Assembly (NCBI GenBank): GCA_964534305.1 | Contig: CAZHPR010000015.1 | Location: 1-12,407 of the forward strand | Length of the DNA stretch: 12,407 nt | Reading direction: 5' to 3' | From: CAZHPR01 sp964534305 | Lineage (GTDB): Bacteria; Patescibacteriota; Minisyncoccia; Phycocordibacterales; WO2-35-19 | In this document: positions 1 to 6,098 of the stretch, piece after piece | Position numbering within the stretch: position 1 is the first letter of the stretch | Layout of the letters: every line of letters starts with the position of its first letter | Notes under the pieces: model-generated | Told to the model about the DNA's origin: nothing | The model's input: the letters and a program-made list of their open reading frames with translations, nothing else | Database searches by the model: none | Made by a program: the position numbers and the translations under genes

Positions 1-48
1 AAATTAAATATAGCAAAATGCTCAGTTTATTACAAAGAAAGGTTAAAA

Positions 49-3000
49 TTACAACCTCTTTGCCTTTTCGGCTATGAGGGACTTTTCGTTGTTGCGAGTT
101 GTTACCTTTGCTTTGACAGCGATGCATTGGTCTAATACAAAAACCCCAGGGTTTTCTTTGAGTGTTCTAGGGAACACCGCCATTTCAATCTGATCATTCA
201 TATCGGCAATTTTTGTAAAAAGCATATTCTCTCCAGTCTTGGTAAGATACGGTTTGATTTCAGAAAGGATGCCGCCAAAAACAACCATCTCACCATCTTT
301 TGAACTTTCTTTTATTTTCTTTATTGAATTCTTTTGTGATTCTATCTTTTCTCTAAACGCATCGAGTGGGTGTCCGGATATAAAGAGACCAAGGAGCTCC
401 TTTTCCCAAGATAATTTTTCTTCTATTTTTATTTCAGGTGAAGGGGAGAGAGAAAGTTCGTGGACAGAAGAAGAGCTACCAAATAGCGAATCATGACTAC
501 TATCGACACTTGATTCTTTGTGGTATTGGAGCATCTTCTCTGTGTTGGCAAGAAGCAATCCTCTTTCGCCAAAGGAGTCTAGGGCGCCGCTCTTTATAAG
601 TGCTTCAAGAGACTTTTTGTTTAGGTTTCTATCTTTTACACGTACGAGAAAGTCTTGCAAGTTTTTGTAAGGGCCGTTTTTCTTTCTCTCTTCTACTATT
701 GTGTTGGTAATTCCTTCTCCGAAGTTTTTTATCGTAGTGAGACCAAATCTGATTTTATCTTTCTCTCCATCTGCGCCCTTGACCACCGAAAATCCAGCAA
801 AGCTTTCATTGATATCTGGCGGAAGCACGGGGATACCCATCCTCTTACACTCAGTGATGATCTCAGCAATCTTCTCTATATCTCCAGAATCAGCGGTGAG
901 AACCGCAGACATATAGATCGCCGGGAAGTTGGCCTTCATATAAGCAGTTTGATAAGCAACTCTTCCATAGCTTGCAGCGTGAGCTTTGTTGAATCCATAA
1001 GCGGCAAAAGGTTCTATTAGTTTCCAAAGTTCTTCAGAGAGCTTTTTAGACACTTTGCCATACTCAACAAAGCCCTTTAGAAGCTTTTCTTTTTCTGCCT
1101 GCATTACCTCTGGAATCTTTTTACCCATTGCTTTACGGAGCTTGTCTGCATCTAGCCAGCTATAGCCGGCCAGCTTGATCGCAGTAAGCAACACGTCGTC
1201 TTGATAAACAAGAAGACCGTAAGAAAATCCCAGGTACTCTTTCATTCTTGGATCCGCATATTTTATTAGCGATGGATTGTGTTTTCGTTTTATATATTCG
1301 GGTATAGTCTCCATCGGCCCAGGGCGATAGAGAGCCACCATCGCATTGATATCGTGGATAGTAGAAGGCTTTAGTTCCTTCAGGAATCTCGTCATCCCAG
1401 AACCATTGAGCTGGAAGAGTCCAATAGTCTCCCCAGATGCCAACATCTCAAAAGTCTTTTTGTCATCAAGAGGAATATTTTCTATATCCACATCAATATT
1501 TTCTATTTTTTTTACCCTCTTTACGGCGTCAGCGAGAATTGCAAGATTTCTAATACCGAGAAAATCAAACTTGAGAAGCCCGGCGCTGTTTTCATCTACC
1601 GAATGCATATCATACTGAGTAATTATCTTACCCTCACCTTTTGTATCGTACTGAAGTGGGACATAATCCGTAAGCGGAGTAGGGGCGATCACCACACCGG
1701 CTGCATGCACAGAGATATGACGCGCACAGCCTTCTATCTTTTTTGCCATATCGATAATCGTCTTGGTATCCGGATCCTTATCATACATCTCCTTAAGCTC
1801 TGGGACTTCGCTAAGAGCCCTGTCTATAGTCATAGGGAATCCTTGAGCGCCCATCGGTATAAGCTTTGCTATTTTGTCTCCGAGTCCGTAAGGGAAGTTT
1901 AGTGCCCGAGCAGTGTCTCGCACGCTTCCTCTTGCCATCATCGTACCGAAGGTACCTATCTGAGCCACCTTATCTTCACCGTACTTACTCTTTGCGTACT
2001 CTATCATTTGATCCCTCCTATCGTCGGCATAGTCCATATCGATATCGGGAGCCGAAGGTCTCTCTGGGTTGAGAAATCTTTCAAAAGGAAGTTTGTACTC
2101 AAGCGGATTTACATTTGTAATACCAACACAATAGGTAGTAAGAGACCCTGCAACTGAGCCTCTAATTGTCGTTAGTATCCCGTTTTTGTGAGCGTAGTGC
2201 AAAAGGTCAGCAACCACCAAAAAGTACCTCGAGTAGCCTTTTTTCTTTATAACTTCTAATTCATAATTCAATCTATCCAAAACTTCTCCTGTTTTTTCTA
2301 GACCTCTTTTTTCGATACCCTCGTAGGCGATATGCTCAAGCTCTTCATCTGGTGTTCTACCGGATGCAATCGGAAGATCGGGGAACATCCACTTACCGAG
2401 CTCAAGCTCTAGATTGCACTTGTCTAATATTTTTTCTACATTCTCAAGAGCCTCGGGTACCCAAGAAAAGTTTTTTGCCATATCCCTCATATGAATAAAC
2501 GAAAAATCCTCTTCCTCATCATTCCAACCACCCTTATCTCCTACCTGAGGAGGACCTTGCATCACGGCCATTAGAGTATCTCTAGCCTTTTTGTCTTCTG
2601 GTTTTAAATAATAGATATCGTGCGCCGCCACAACCGGCACACCATTCTCCTTTGCAAATTCGGCAAGAACCTTCATATGCTCATTGTGGCCCAGGAGTTC
2701 TCCATGCATCGTAAGTTCAATATAAAAATCTTCTCCGTATATACCTTTATATTTTTGTATCAAATTTTTTGCCTTTTCTATGTCGTGAGAACGTAGGGCC
2801 GTAGAGATATCTCCACTCCAGGAGGATGATATCGCAATCAACCCCTTATTGTATTTTTCAAGGATTTCAAAATCCATCCTTGGTTTGTAATAAAACCCCT
2901 CAAGATTTGAAATAGAAACCAACTTCAAAAGACTCTTGTAGCCTGATTCATCTTTTGCAAGGAGAATAAGTCTGTATCTTTCTTTATCAACCCCAGCCAC

Positions 3001-3231
3001 TTTGCTGTGCCGATCTCTCGGGGTTATGTAGGCATCTACTCCGATGATTGGCTTTATTTCTCTTTTTTTGCACTCTTTATAAAACTCAAGAGCTCCGTAC
3101 ATGTTGCCATTATCGGTGAGGGCAAGGGCTTCATGATTGTCTTCTTTGGCTGCCTTGACCAGCTCATCTATCTTGGGTAGTGCCTGCAAGAGAGAATAGT
3201 GAGAATGTGTGTGTAAGTGTCCAAATCGCAT
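49..3231 (-). CDS. dnaE: DNA polymerase III subunit alpha (replicative polymerase, short form)
   Basis: Main chromosomal replicase, extending DNA in complex with the sliding clamp. The 1060 residues show an N-terminal PHP domain (about 1-210, opening with H5, H7 and H9), then the C-family palm with the PDIDMD motif (395-400) and KFDFLG (554-559). By alignment with E. coli D401, D403 and D555 the catalytic aspartates are D398, D400 and D556. Later come fingers motifs (YRPGPM 635-640, YGFNKAHAASY 745-755), a helix-hairpin-helix region around 860-890, and a C-terminal OB fold (about 978-1060). The protein stops there, so the tau-binding tail of E. coli DnaE (1160 aa) is missing. Several usual PHP metal-ligand positions look altered (Q16, D66, Y207). 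The stop is TAA at 49-51. The ATG touches the scaffold gap, so an upstream start cannot be excluded, although the start fits the family. Its promoter must lie in the gap. Identity is near certain. Confidence 0.96.
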   Translation of the reverse strand: MRFGHLHTHSHYSLLQALPKIDELVKAAKEDNHEALALTDNGNMYGALEFYKECKKREIKPIIGVDAYITPRDRHSKVAGVDKERYRLILLAKDESGYKSLLKLVSISNLEGFYYKPRMDFEILEKYNKGLIAISSSWSGDISTALRSHDIEKAKNLIQKYKGIYGEDFYIELTMHGELLGHNEHMKVLAEFAKENGVPVVAAHDIYYLKPEDKKARDTLMAVMQGPPQVGDKGGWNDEEEDFSFIHMRDMAKNFSWVPEALENVEKILDKCNLELELGKWMFPDLPIASGRTPDEELEHIAYEGIEKRGLEKTGEVLDRLNYELEVIKKKGYSRYFLVVADLLHYAHKNGILTTIRGSVAGSLTTYCVGITNVNPLEYKLPFERFLNPERPSAPDIDMDYADDRRDQMIEYAKSKYGEDKVAQIGTFGTMMARGSVRDTARALNFPYGLGDKIAKLIPMGAQGFPMTIDRALSEVPELKEMYDKDPDTKTIIDMAKKIEGCARHISVHAAGVVIAPTPLTDYVPLQYDTKGEGKIITQYDMHSVDENSAGLLKFDFLGIRNLAILADAVKRVKKIENIDVDIENIPLDDKKTFEMLASGETIGLFQLNGSGMTRFLKELKPSTIHDINAMVALYRPGPMETIPEYIKRKHNPSLIKYADPRMKEYLGFSYGLLVYQDDVLLTAIKLAGYSWLDADKLRKAMGKKIPEVMQAEKEKLLKGFVEYGKVSKKLSEELWKLIEPFAAYGFNKAHAASYGRVAYQTAYMKANFPAIYMSAVLTADSGDIEKIAEIITECKRMGIPVLPPDINESFAGFSVVKGADGEKDKIRFGLTTIKNFGEGITNTIVEERKKNGPYKNLQDFLVRVKDRNLNKKSLEALIKSGALDSFGERGLLLANTEKMLQYHKESSVDSSHDSLFGSSSSVHELSLSPSPEIKIEEKLSWEKELLGLFISGHPLDAFREKIESQKNSIKKIKESSKDGEMVVFGGILSEIKPYLTKTGENMLFTKIADMNDQIEMAVFPRTLKENPGVFVLDQCIAVKAKVTTRNNEKSLIAEKAKRL

Positions 3232-3331
3232 NNNNNNNNNNNNNNNNNNNNNNNNNNNNNNNNNNNNNNNNNNNNNNNNNNNNNNNNNNNNNNNNNNNNN
3301 NNNNNNNNNNNNNNNNNNNNNNNNNNNNNNN
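3232..3331. other. Assembly gap (100 N)
   Basis: Exactly 100 undetermined bases, the conventional scaffolding placeholder for a gap of unknown size. It falls between the divergent starts of dnaE and rnhB and hides their promoters, possibly their true start codons, and possibly further genes. The adjacency of dnaE and rnhB therefore depends on read-pair scaffolding. Confidence 0.97.
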
Positions 3332-3333
3332 GT

Positions 3334-3966
3334 ATGGATTTTATAATAGGAATAGATGAAGCGGGGAGGGGGCCTCTTGCGGGGCCAGTGAGTGTGGGAG
3401 TTTTTATGGCACCAAAAAATAAAAGAGGTTGGTTACTCAAGAATATTTTTCAAAACAAACTTCGTGATTCAAAAAAGTTAAGTCCAGCAGAAAGATATAC
3501 GATATATCGTACACTTTCTGATTTAAAGAAAAACCAAACAATAAACTTTTTTGTCTCACACATTTCAAATAAAATAATAGATAGGATAGGGATTTCTAAG
3601 GCGGTACAAAAAGGAATAAACAAAGGATTAGAGAAATTAGAAATTAAAAATTATAAATCAGAGATCCTGAGTAAAACGAATGGATTAAAAATTGTATTAG
3701 ATGGACTGCTCAAGGCTCCGCCGGAGTTTAAAAATCAGAAGACCATAATAAAAGGGGACGAGAAGGATATATTTATTGCCTGTGCTTCTATCGTTGCCAA
3801 GGTAGAAAGAGATCGGCTAATGACAAAACTTGCCAAAAAGTACCCCACTTATGGATTTGAGATCCACAAAGGCTACGGTACCGCCAAACACACCACTTTG
3901 ATCAGAAAACTAGGACTATCAAGCTTGCATAGAACCACGTTTTGCAAGAAAATTTTTCTCTTTTAA
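3334..3966 (+). CDS. rnhB: Ribonuclease HII
   Basis: Endonuclease that cuts the RNA strand of RNA-DNA hybrids and starts removal of single ribonucleotides misincorporated by DNA polymerase. The 210 residues carry the family signature IDEAGRGPLAGPV at 7-19 with catalytic D8 and E9, a third aspartate at D123 (VLDG), and ASIVAKVERD at 151-160 with D160 as the fourth ligand. HKGYGT follows at 178-183. The length is normal for the family. The ATG lies two bases after the scaffold gap and gives the expected N-terminus (MDFIIGIDEAGRG), so the gene appears complete. An ORF reading back through the N run is an artefact. Residues 100-111 are encoded by a tract with 7-bp periodicity (listed separately), which may be inserted or expanded sequence. 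It heads a plus-strand cluster, and its promoter lies in the gap. Confidence 0.95.
   Translation: MDFIIGIDEAGRGPLAGPVSVGVFMAPKNKRGWLLKNIFQNKLRDSKKLSPAERYTIYRTLSDLKKNQTINFFVSHISNKIIDRIGISKAVQKGINKGLEKLEIKNYKSEILSKTNGLKIVLDGLLKAPPEFKNQKTIIKGDEKDIFIACASIVAKVERDRLMTKLAKKYPTYGFEIHKGYGTAKHTTLIRKLGLSSLHRTTFCKKIFLF
3632..3666 (+). repeat. Degenerate 7-bp-period tract inside rnhB
   Basis: Five consecutive heptamers read AGAAATT, AGAAATT, AAAAATT, ATAAATC and AGAGATC. The tract encodes a Lys/Glu/Ile-rich stretch (about residues 100-111) between the IGISKA motif and the third catalytic aspartate, where the family varies in length. Similar period-7 tracts lie in smc, rnr and at the end of rpmF. Whether it is a repeat insertion or AT-rich drift cannot be decided without homologues. 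Confidence 0.45.
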
Positions 3967-4085
3967 TAATCTCCCTATCCCTCTTTACTCTAAAGAGGGG
4001 ACCACGCAACTAGATCTACACTACTGCATATAATAAATATGAGTTACCCCTTCTTTAAGGTAAAGAAGGGGCTAGGGGAAGATTA
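3967..4085. repeat. Mirrored pair of C-rich/G-rich palindromic elements between rnhB and rpmF
   Basis: Two related hairpins lie in opposite orientation. The left copy (about 3967-4005) contains CCCTCTTTA, a 3-nt loop, and TAAAGAGGG (3979-3999, 9 bp perfect). The right copy (about 4043-4085) contains CCCCTTCTTTA, a 3-nt loop, and TAAAGAAGGGG (4047-4071, 11 bp perfect). Outside each stem is a flank of type TAATCT(T)CCC, pointing outward at both ends, so the 119-bp unit resembles a small non-autonomous mobile element or a paired REP/BIME-type repeat. There is no T-tract after either stem on the plus strand, so neither looks like a standard terminator. A TATAAT hexamer sits between them (4029-4034) without a good -35. 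The segment carries no gene. Confidence 0.7.
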
Positions 4086-4087
4086 GT

Positions 4088-4116
4088 TTGCCAAATTATG
4101 GGAAATATATTAATAT
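4088..4116 (+). promoter_or_regulatory. Possible promoter for rpmF
   Basis: TTGCCA (4088-4093, 5 of 6 to the sigma-70 -35) is followed after 17 bp by TAATAT (4111-4116, 4 of 6 to the -10). The expected transcription start would be at or very near the rpmF ATG (4123), giving a leaderless mRNA. This fits the absence of a ribosome binding site before that gene. In an AT-rich genome chance matches are common. Confidence 0.35.
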
Positions 4117-4122
4117 GGATTT

Positions 4123-4350
4123 ATGGTAGTTCGAATGAGACATACAAGGAGTCAGAGGGGAAACACAAGGAGTCATCACGCTCTTGTGGCTTCTTCTGTT
4201 ACTCTATGCAAAGAATGCGGCAGCCCAAAGCTTCCTCATGCAATTTGCAAAGTTTGCGGCAAATACAAAGGCAAACAAGTTGTCGATGTACACGCAAAAA
4301 TTGCAAAGAAAGAAAAGAAAAATAAATCAAAAGCATCTAGCAGTAAGTAG
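4123..4350 (+). CDS. rpmF: 50S ribosomal protein L32
   Basis: Small basic protein of the large ribosomal subunit. The 75 residues open with MVVRMRHTRSQRGNTRSHHAL, the arginine-rich L32 start in a form typical of CPR bacteria. A zinc ribbon follows with C29, C32, C42 and C45 (CxxC, 9 residues, CxxC), then a lysine-rich tail. ATG 4123 is chosen because it gives this family start; an overlapping frame from 4098 is a shadow. No Shine-Dalgarno motif precedes it. The last codons and stop lie inside the left arm of a hairpin made of 7-bp repeats (4332-4422), so the C-terminal KASSSK may be encoded by repeat DNA. Next downstream is nusB, 76 bp away. Confidence 0.93.
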   Translation: MVVRMRHTRSQRGNTRSHHALVASSVTLCKECGSPKLPHAICKVCGKYKGKQVVDVHAKIAKKEKKNKSKASSSK

Positions 4351-4422
4351 ATAGCATCTAGGCAGAAAAAATTTTATTTGTTAGAATTATCCTAGCTACT
4401 GGCTACCTGCTACTAGCTACTA
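4332..4422. repeat. Long imperfect hairpin of 7-bp repeats, end of rpmF to nusB
   Basis: The left arm (4332-4362) reads as heptamers AGCATCT, AGCAGTA, AGTAGAT, AGCATCT, AGG. The right arm (4391-4422), read on the minus strand, gives AGTAGCT, AGTAGCA, GGTAGCC, AGTAGCT, AGG. The arms are inverted relative to each other around a 28-base AT-rich spacer. Many differences between arms are transitions, which can still form G-U pairs in RNA. The left arm covers the last codons and stop of rpmF, and the right arm ends four bases before the nusB ATG. It lacks a T-tract and is not an ordinary terminator. Confidence 0.65.
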
Positions 4423-4426
4423 AACT

Positions 4427-5296
4427 ATGGCAAACAGGCACCTTGCAAGATCAACAGTACTTCAAACTCTATACGAGTGGGATTTTGGAGGACTAAAAGA
4501 AGATATACTTGATATACTCAAAAGAAATGAGAAAGAGTACGCTCCTGGTTCGCAAGATGACAAGTTTATGCAAGCCCTTTCAAAGGGTGTTGTTTCCAAA
4601 CAAAAAGATTTGGACGAAATAATAGCCAAAGCCGCTCCTGATTGGCCTATAGACAAGATAAACGTTGTTGATAGAAATATCCTACGTATTGGTCTTTATG
4701 AACTCCTCTTTGCAGATAGAGAGCAGGTTCCCCCAAAAGTTGCTATCAATGAGAGCATCGAGCTCGCAAAAAAGTTTGGTGGTGAGACTAGTTCAAAGTT
4801 TATAAACGGAGTACTCGGTGCGGTGTACAGAGAGATGGGCGAGCCCGGCAAAGACGACACGAGCAAAGAAAAGAAACCAGTCCCCATAGAAAGTCTCGCT
4901 GGAGCAGTTATATATGCAAAGAAAGATGGAGATGTCTTCCTTTGTTTGGTGCACGACGTCTTTGGACATTGGACTCTTTCCAAAGGACACATAGATGCAA
5001 ACAAAAAGATAGAAAAGGAGCTAGCGAGAGCAATAGAAGAAGAACTTGGCATAAAAATAAAAGTAAAGGATCACTTGGGGCATACGGAATACGGCACCTT
5101 TGATCCAGAAAAAGGCAAGATAAAGAAAAAGGTTGAGTATTACCTAGCAGAGACAGAATACGAAGATGTTTCTTTGCAAAAAAGTGGCGGACTAGATGAT
5201 GTAAAATGGTTCAAACTTGCTGACATACTAGACTTAAATTTTTATGATGATATATTGCCAATAGTTACCAAATCCATTAACTTATTAATTAAATAA
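4427..5296 (+). CDS. nusB: NusB antitermination factor fused to a Nudix-like domain
   Basis: Residues 1-137 form a complete NusB: MANRHLARS start, YEWDF (16-20), DRNILRIGLYELLF (82-95) and the AINESIELAKKFGGETSSKFINGVLGAVY region. NusB binds boxA RNA with S10 (NusE) in rRNA antitermination. After a charged linker (138-153), residues 154-289 form a Nudix-fold domain: FGHWTLSKGHID then RAIEEELGI. Against the consensus G-x5-E-x7-REUxEE-xGU, G187, R201, E205, E206 and G208 are kept, but the first Glu is K193 and the Glu after the Arg is A202. Hydrolysis of a nucleoside-diphosphate-type substrate is therefore doubtful. The 289 aa are about twice a normal NusB, with no stop or frameshift between domains. 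A fusion of this kind may recur in CPR genomes. The start lacks a ribosome binding site and sits just after a hairpin arm. Confidence 0.88.
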   Translation: MANRHLARSTVLQTLYEWDFGGLKEDILDILKRNEKEYAPGSQDDKFMQALSKGVVSKQKDLDEIIAKAAPDWPIDKINVVDRNILRIGLYELLFADREQVPPKVAINESIELAKKFGGETSSKFINGVLGAVYREMGEPGKDDTSKEKKPVPIESLAGAVIYAKKDGDVFLCLVHDVFGHWTLSKGHIDANKKIEKELARAIEEELGIKIKVKDHLGHTEYGTFDPEKGKIKKKVEYYLAETEYEDVSLQKSGGLDDVKWFKLADILDLNFYDDILPIVTKSINLLIK

Positions 5297-5297
5297 A

Positions 5298-5375
5298 ACC
5301 CACCAATTACTAATCTATACTAATCTTACGAATAAAAATTAGTAGGATTGGTATGTATTTGTGAGATTGGCGGGT
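5298..5375. repeat. Long imperfect hairpin of ~9-bp repeats directly before rnc
   Basis: An inverted repeat with arms of about 36 bp starts ACCCACCAAT (5298) and ends ATTGGCGGGT (5375), with a short AAAA turn. Each arm is itself periodic: the right arm reads ATTAGTAGG, ATTGGTATGT, ATTTGTGAG, ATTGGCGGG. Many arm-to-arm differences are A/G or C/T, compatible with G-U pairing. The hairpin fills nearly the whole gap between the NusB-Nudix stop (5294-5296) and the RNase III start (5384), ending eight bases before the ATG. A long duplex here could be an RNase III target, but that is inference. Confidence 0.7.
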
Positions 5376-5383
5376 AGAAAAAT

Positions 5384-6079
5384 ATGAAAGAGAAAGATTT
5401 CGGAGAGTTTGAAAAAATAATTGGTATAAATTTCAAAGACAAATCAATACTAGTGCAATCGTTGACTCATCGGTCATTCCTAAACGAGCACAGATCCAAC
5501 AAATCTGGACACAACGAGAGGTTGGAATTTTTGGGAGACGCGGTTTTGGAGCTTGTCGTCACACATTATCTATACAACGAATATCCAAGCAAAACCGAAG
5601 GAGATATGACCTCCATAAGAAGTGCTCTGGTAAACGCTCAGACCTGCGCAGAGGTTGCAAAAAATATAAATTTGAATGAATTCCTTCTACTATCAAAAGG
5701 TGAGAGCAAGGACACTGGCAGGGCAAGACAATATATCCTAGCAAACGCCCTAGAGGCTGTAATCGGCGCAATATATTTGGACAGTGGATATGAGTCCGCA
5801 AAAGATTTTATATTTAGATTTATGATCCCGATGACAGAGAGGATCATAACCGAAGAGCTTTGGGTGGACGCAAAGAGTAAGTTTCAAGAAAGAGCACAGG
5901 ATGAAGTATCTATCACTCCTTCTTACAAAACTCTAAAAGAAGAAGGCCCTGATCATGACAAAAAGTTTACCGTTGGAGTATTTCTAAAACAAGACTTGGT
6001 TGCCGAAGGTATCGGTGACTCAAAACAAGAAGCCGAGCAAGACGCAGCTCGCAAAGCCCTCAAAGAAAAAGGGTGGTAG
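5384..6079 (+). CDS. rnc: Ribonuclease III
   Basis: Double-strand-specific endonuclease that matures rRNA precursors and some mRNAs, acting as a dimer. The 231 residues contain the catalytic domain (about 5-155) with the signature HNERLEFLGDAVLELV at 43-58, giving E45, E48 and D52, and LANALEAVIGAIYLD at 119-133, giving E124. The position equivalent to E. coli D114 is N121, a conservative change at a metal-site residue. The double-stranded RNA binding domain follows (about 163-231), including the KFTVGVF strand and the GDSKQEAEQDAARKAL helix. Length is normal. The ATG is the only start that keeps the conserved N-terminal helix; upstream GGCGGG is a weak ribosome binding site overlapping the hairpin foot. 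It overlaps the spurious upstream extension of the smc frame, and smc starts within 20 bases. Confidence 0.95.
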   Translation: MKEKDFGEFEKIIGINFKDKSILVQSLTHRSFLNEHRSNKSGHNERLEFLGDAVLELVVTHYLYNEYPSKTEGDMTSIRSALVNAQTCAEVAKNINLNEFLLLSKGESKDTGRARQYILANALEAVIGAIYLDSGYESAKDFIFRFMIPMTERIITEELWVDAKSKFQERAQDEVSITPSYKTLKEEGPDHDKKFTVGVFLKQDLVAEGIGDSKQEAEQDAARKALKEKGW

Positions 6080-6098
6080 TGTGATACAATATTTTTAT

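Noticed and set aside
1..48. Terminator after dnaE
   Set aside because: Only a 4-bp stem (AGCA/TGCT) is visible near 12-22, with no good T-tract on the minus strand; too weak to call.
421..500. Possible further repeat insertion in dnaE (segment coding LSLSPSPEIKIEEK)
   Set aside because: The coding is C/T-rich and resembles the other insertions a little, but there is no clear palindrome or periodicity, and it sits in a naturally variable linker.
3168..3440. Open frames running through the N gap on both strands
   Set aside because: They are open only because N codons are not stops; the real rnhB start is at 3334 and the minus-strand frame is its shadow.
4029..4034. Perfect TATAAT between the two hairpins as a promoter
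   Set aside because: No acceptable -35 at the right spacing and no proper extended -10; the AT-rich context makes chance occurrence likely.
4098..4325. 75-aa frame overlapping rpmF
   Set aside because: It is another frame of the L32 gene; only the frame from 4123 gives the L32 start and zinc ribbon.
4332..4422. CRISPR array
   Set aside because: The repeats are 7 bp with no unique spacers, and no cas gene is present in the window.
6000..6098. N-terminal extension of SMC from ATG 6000
   Set aside because: It lies inside rnc, encodes low-complexity Lys/Ser residues, and the family start MLKGLEIxGFKSF is at 6099.
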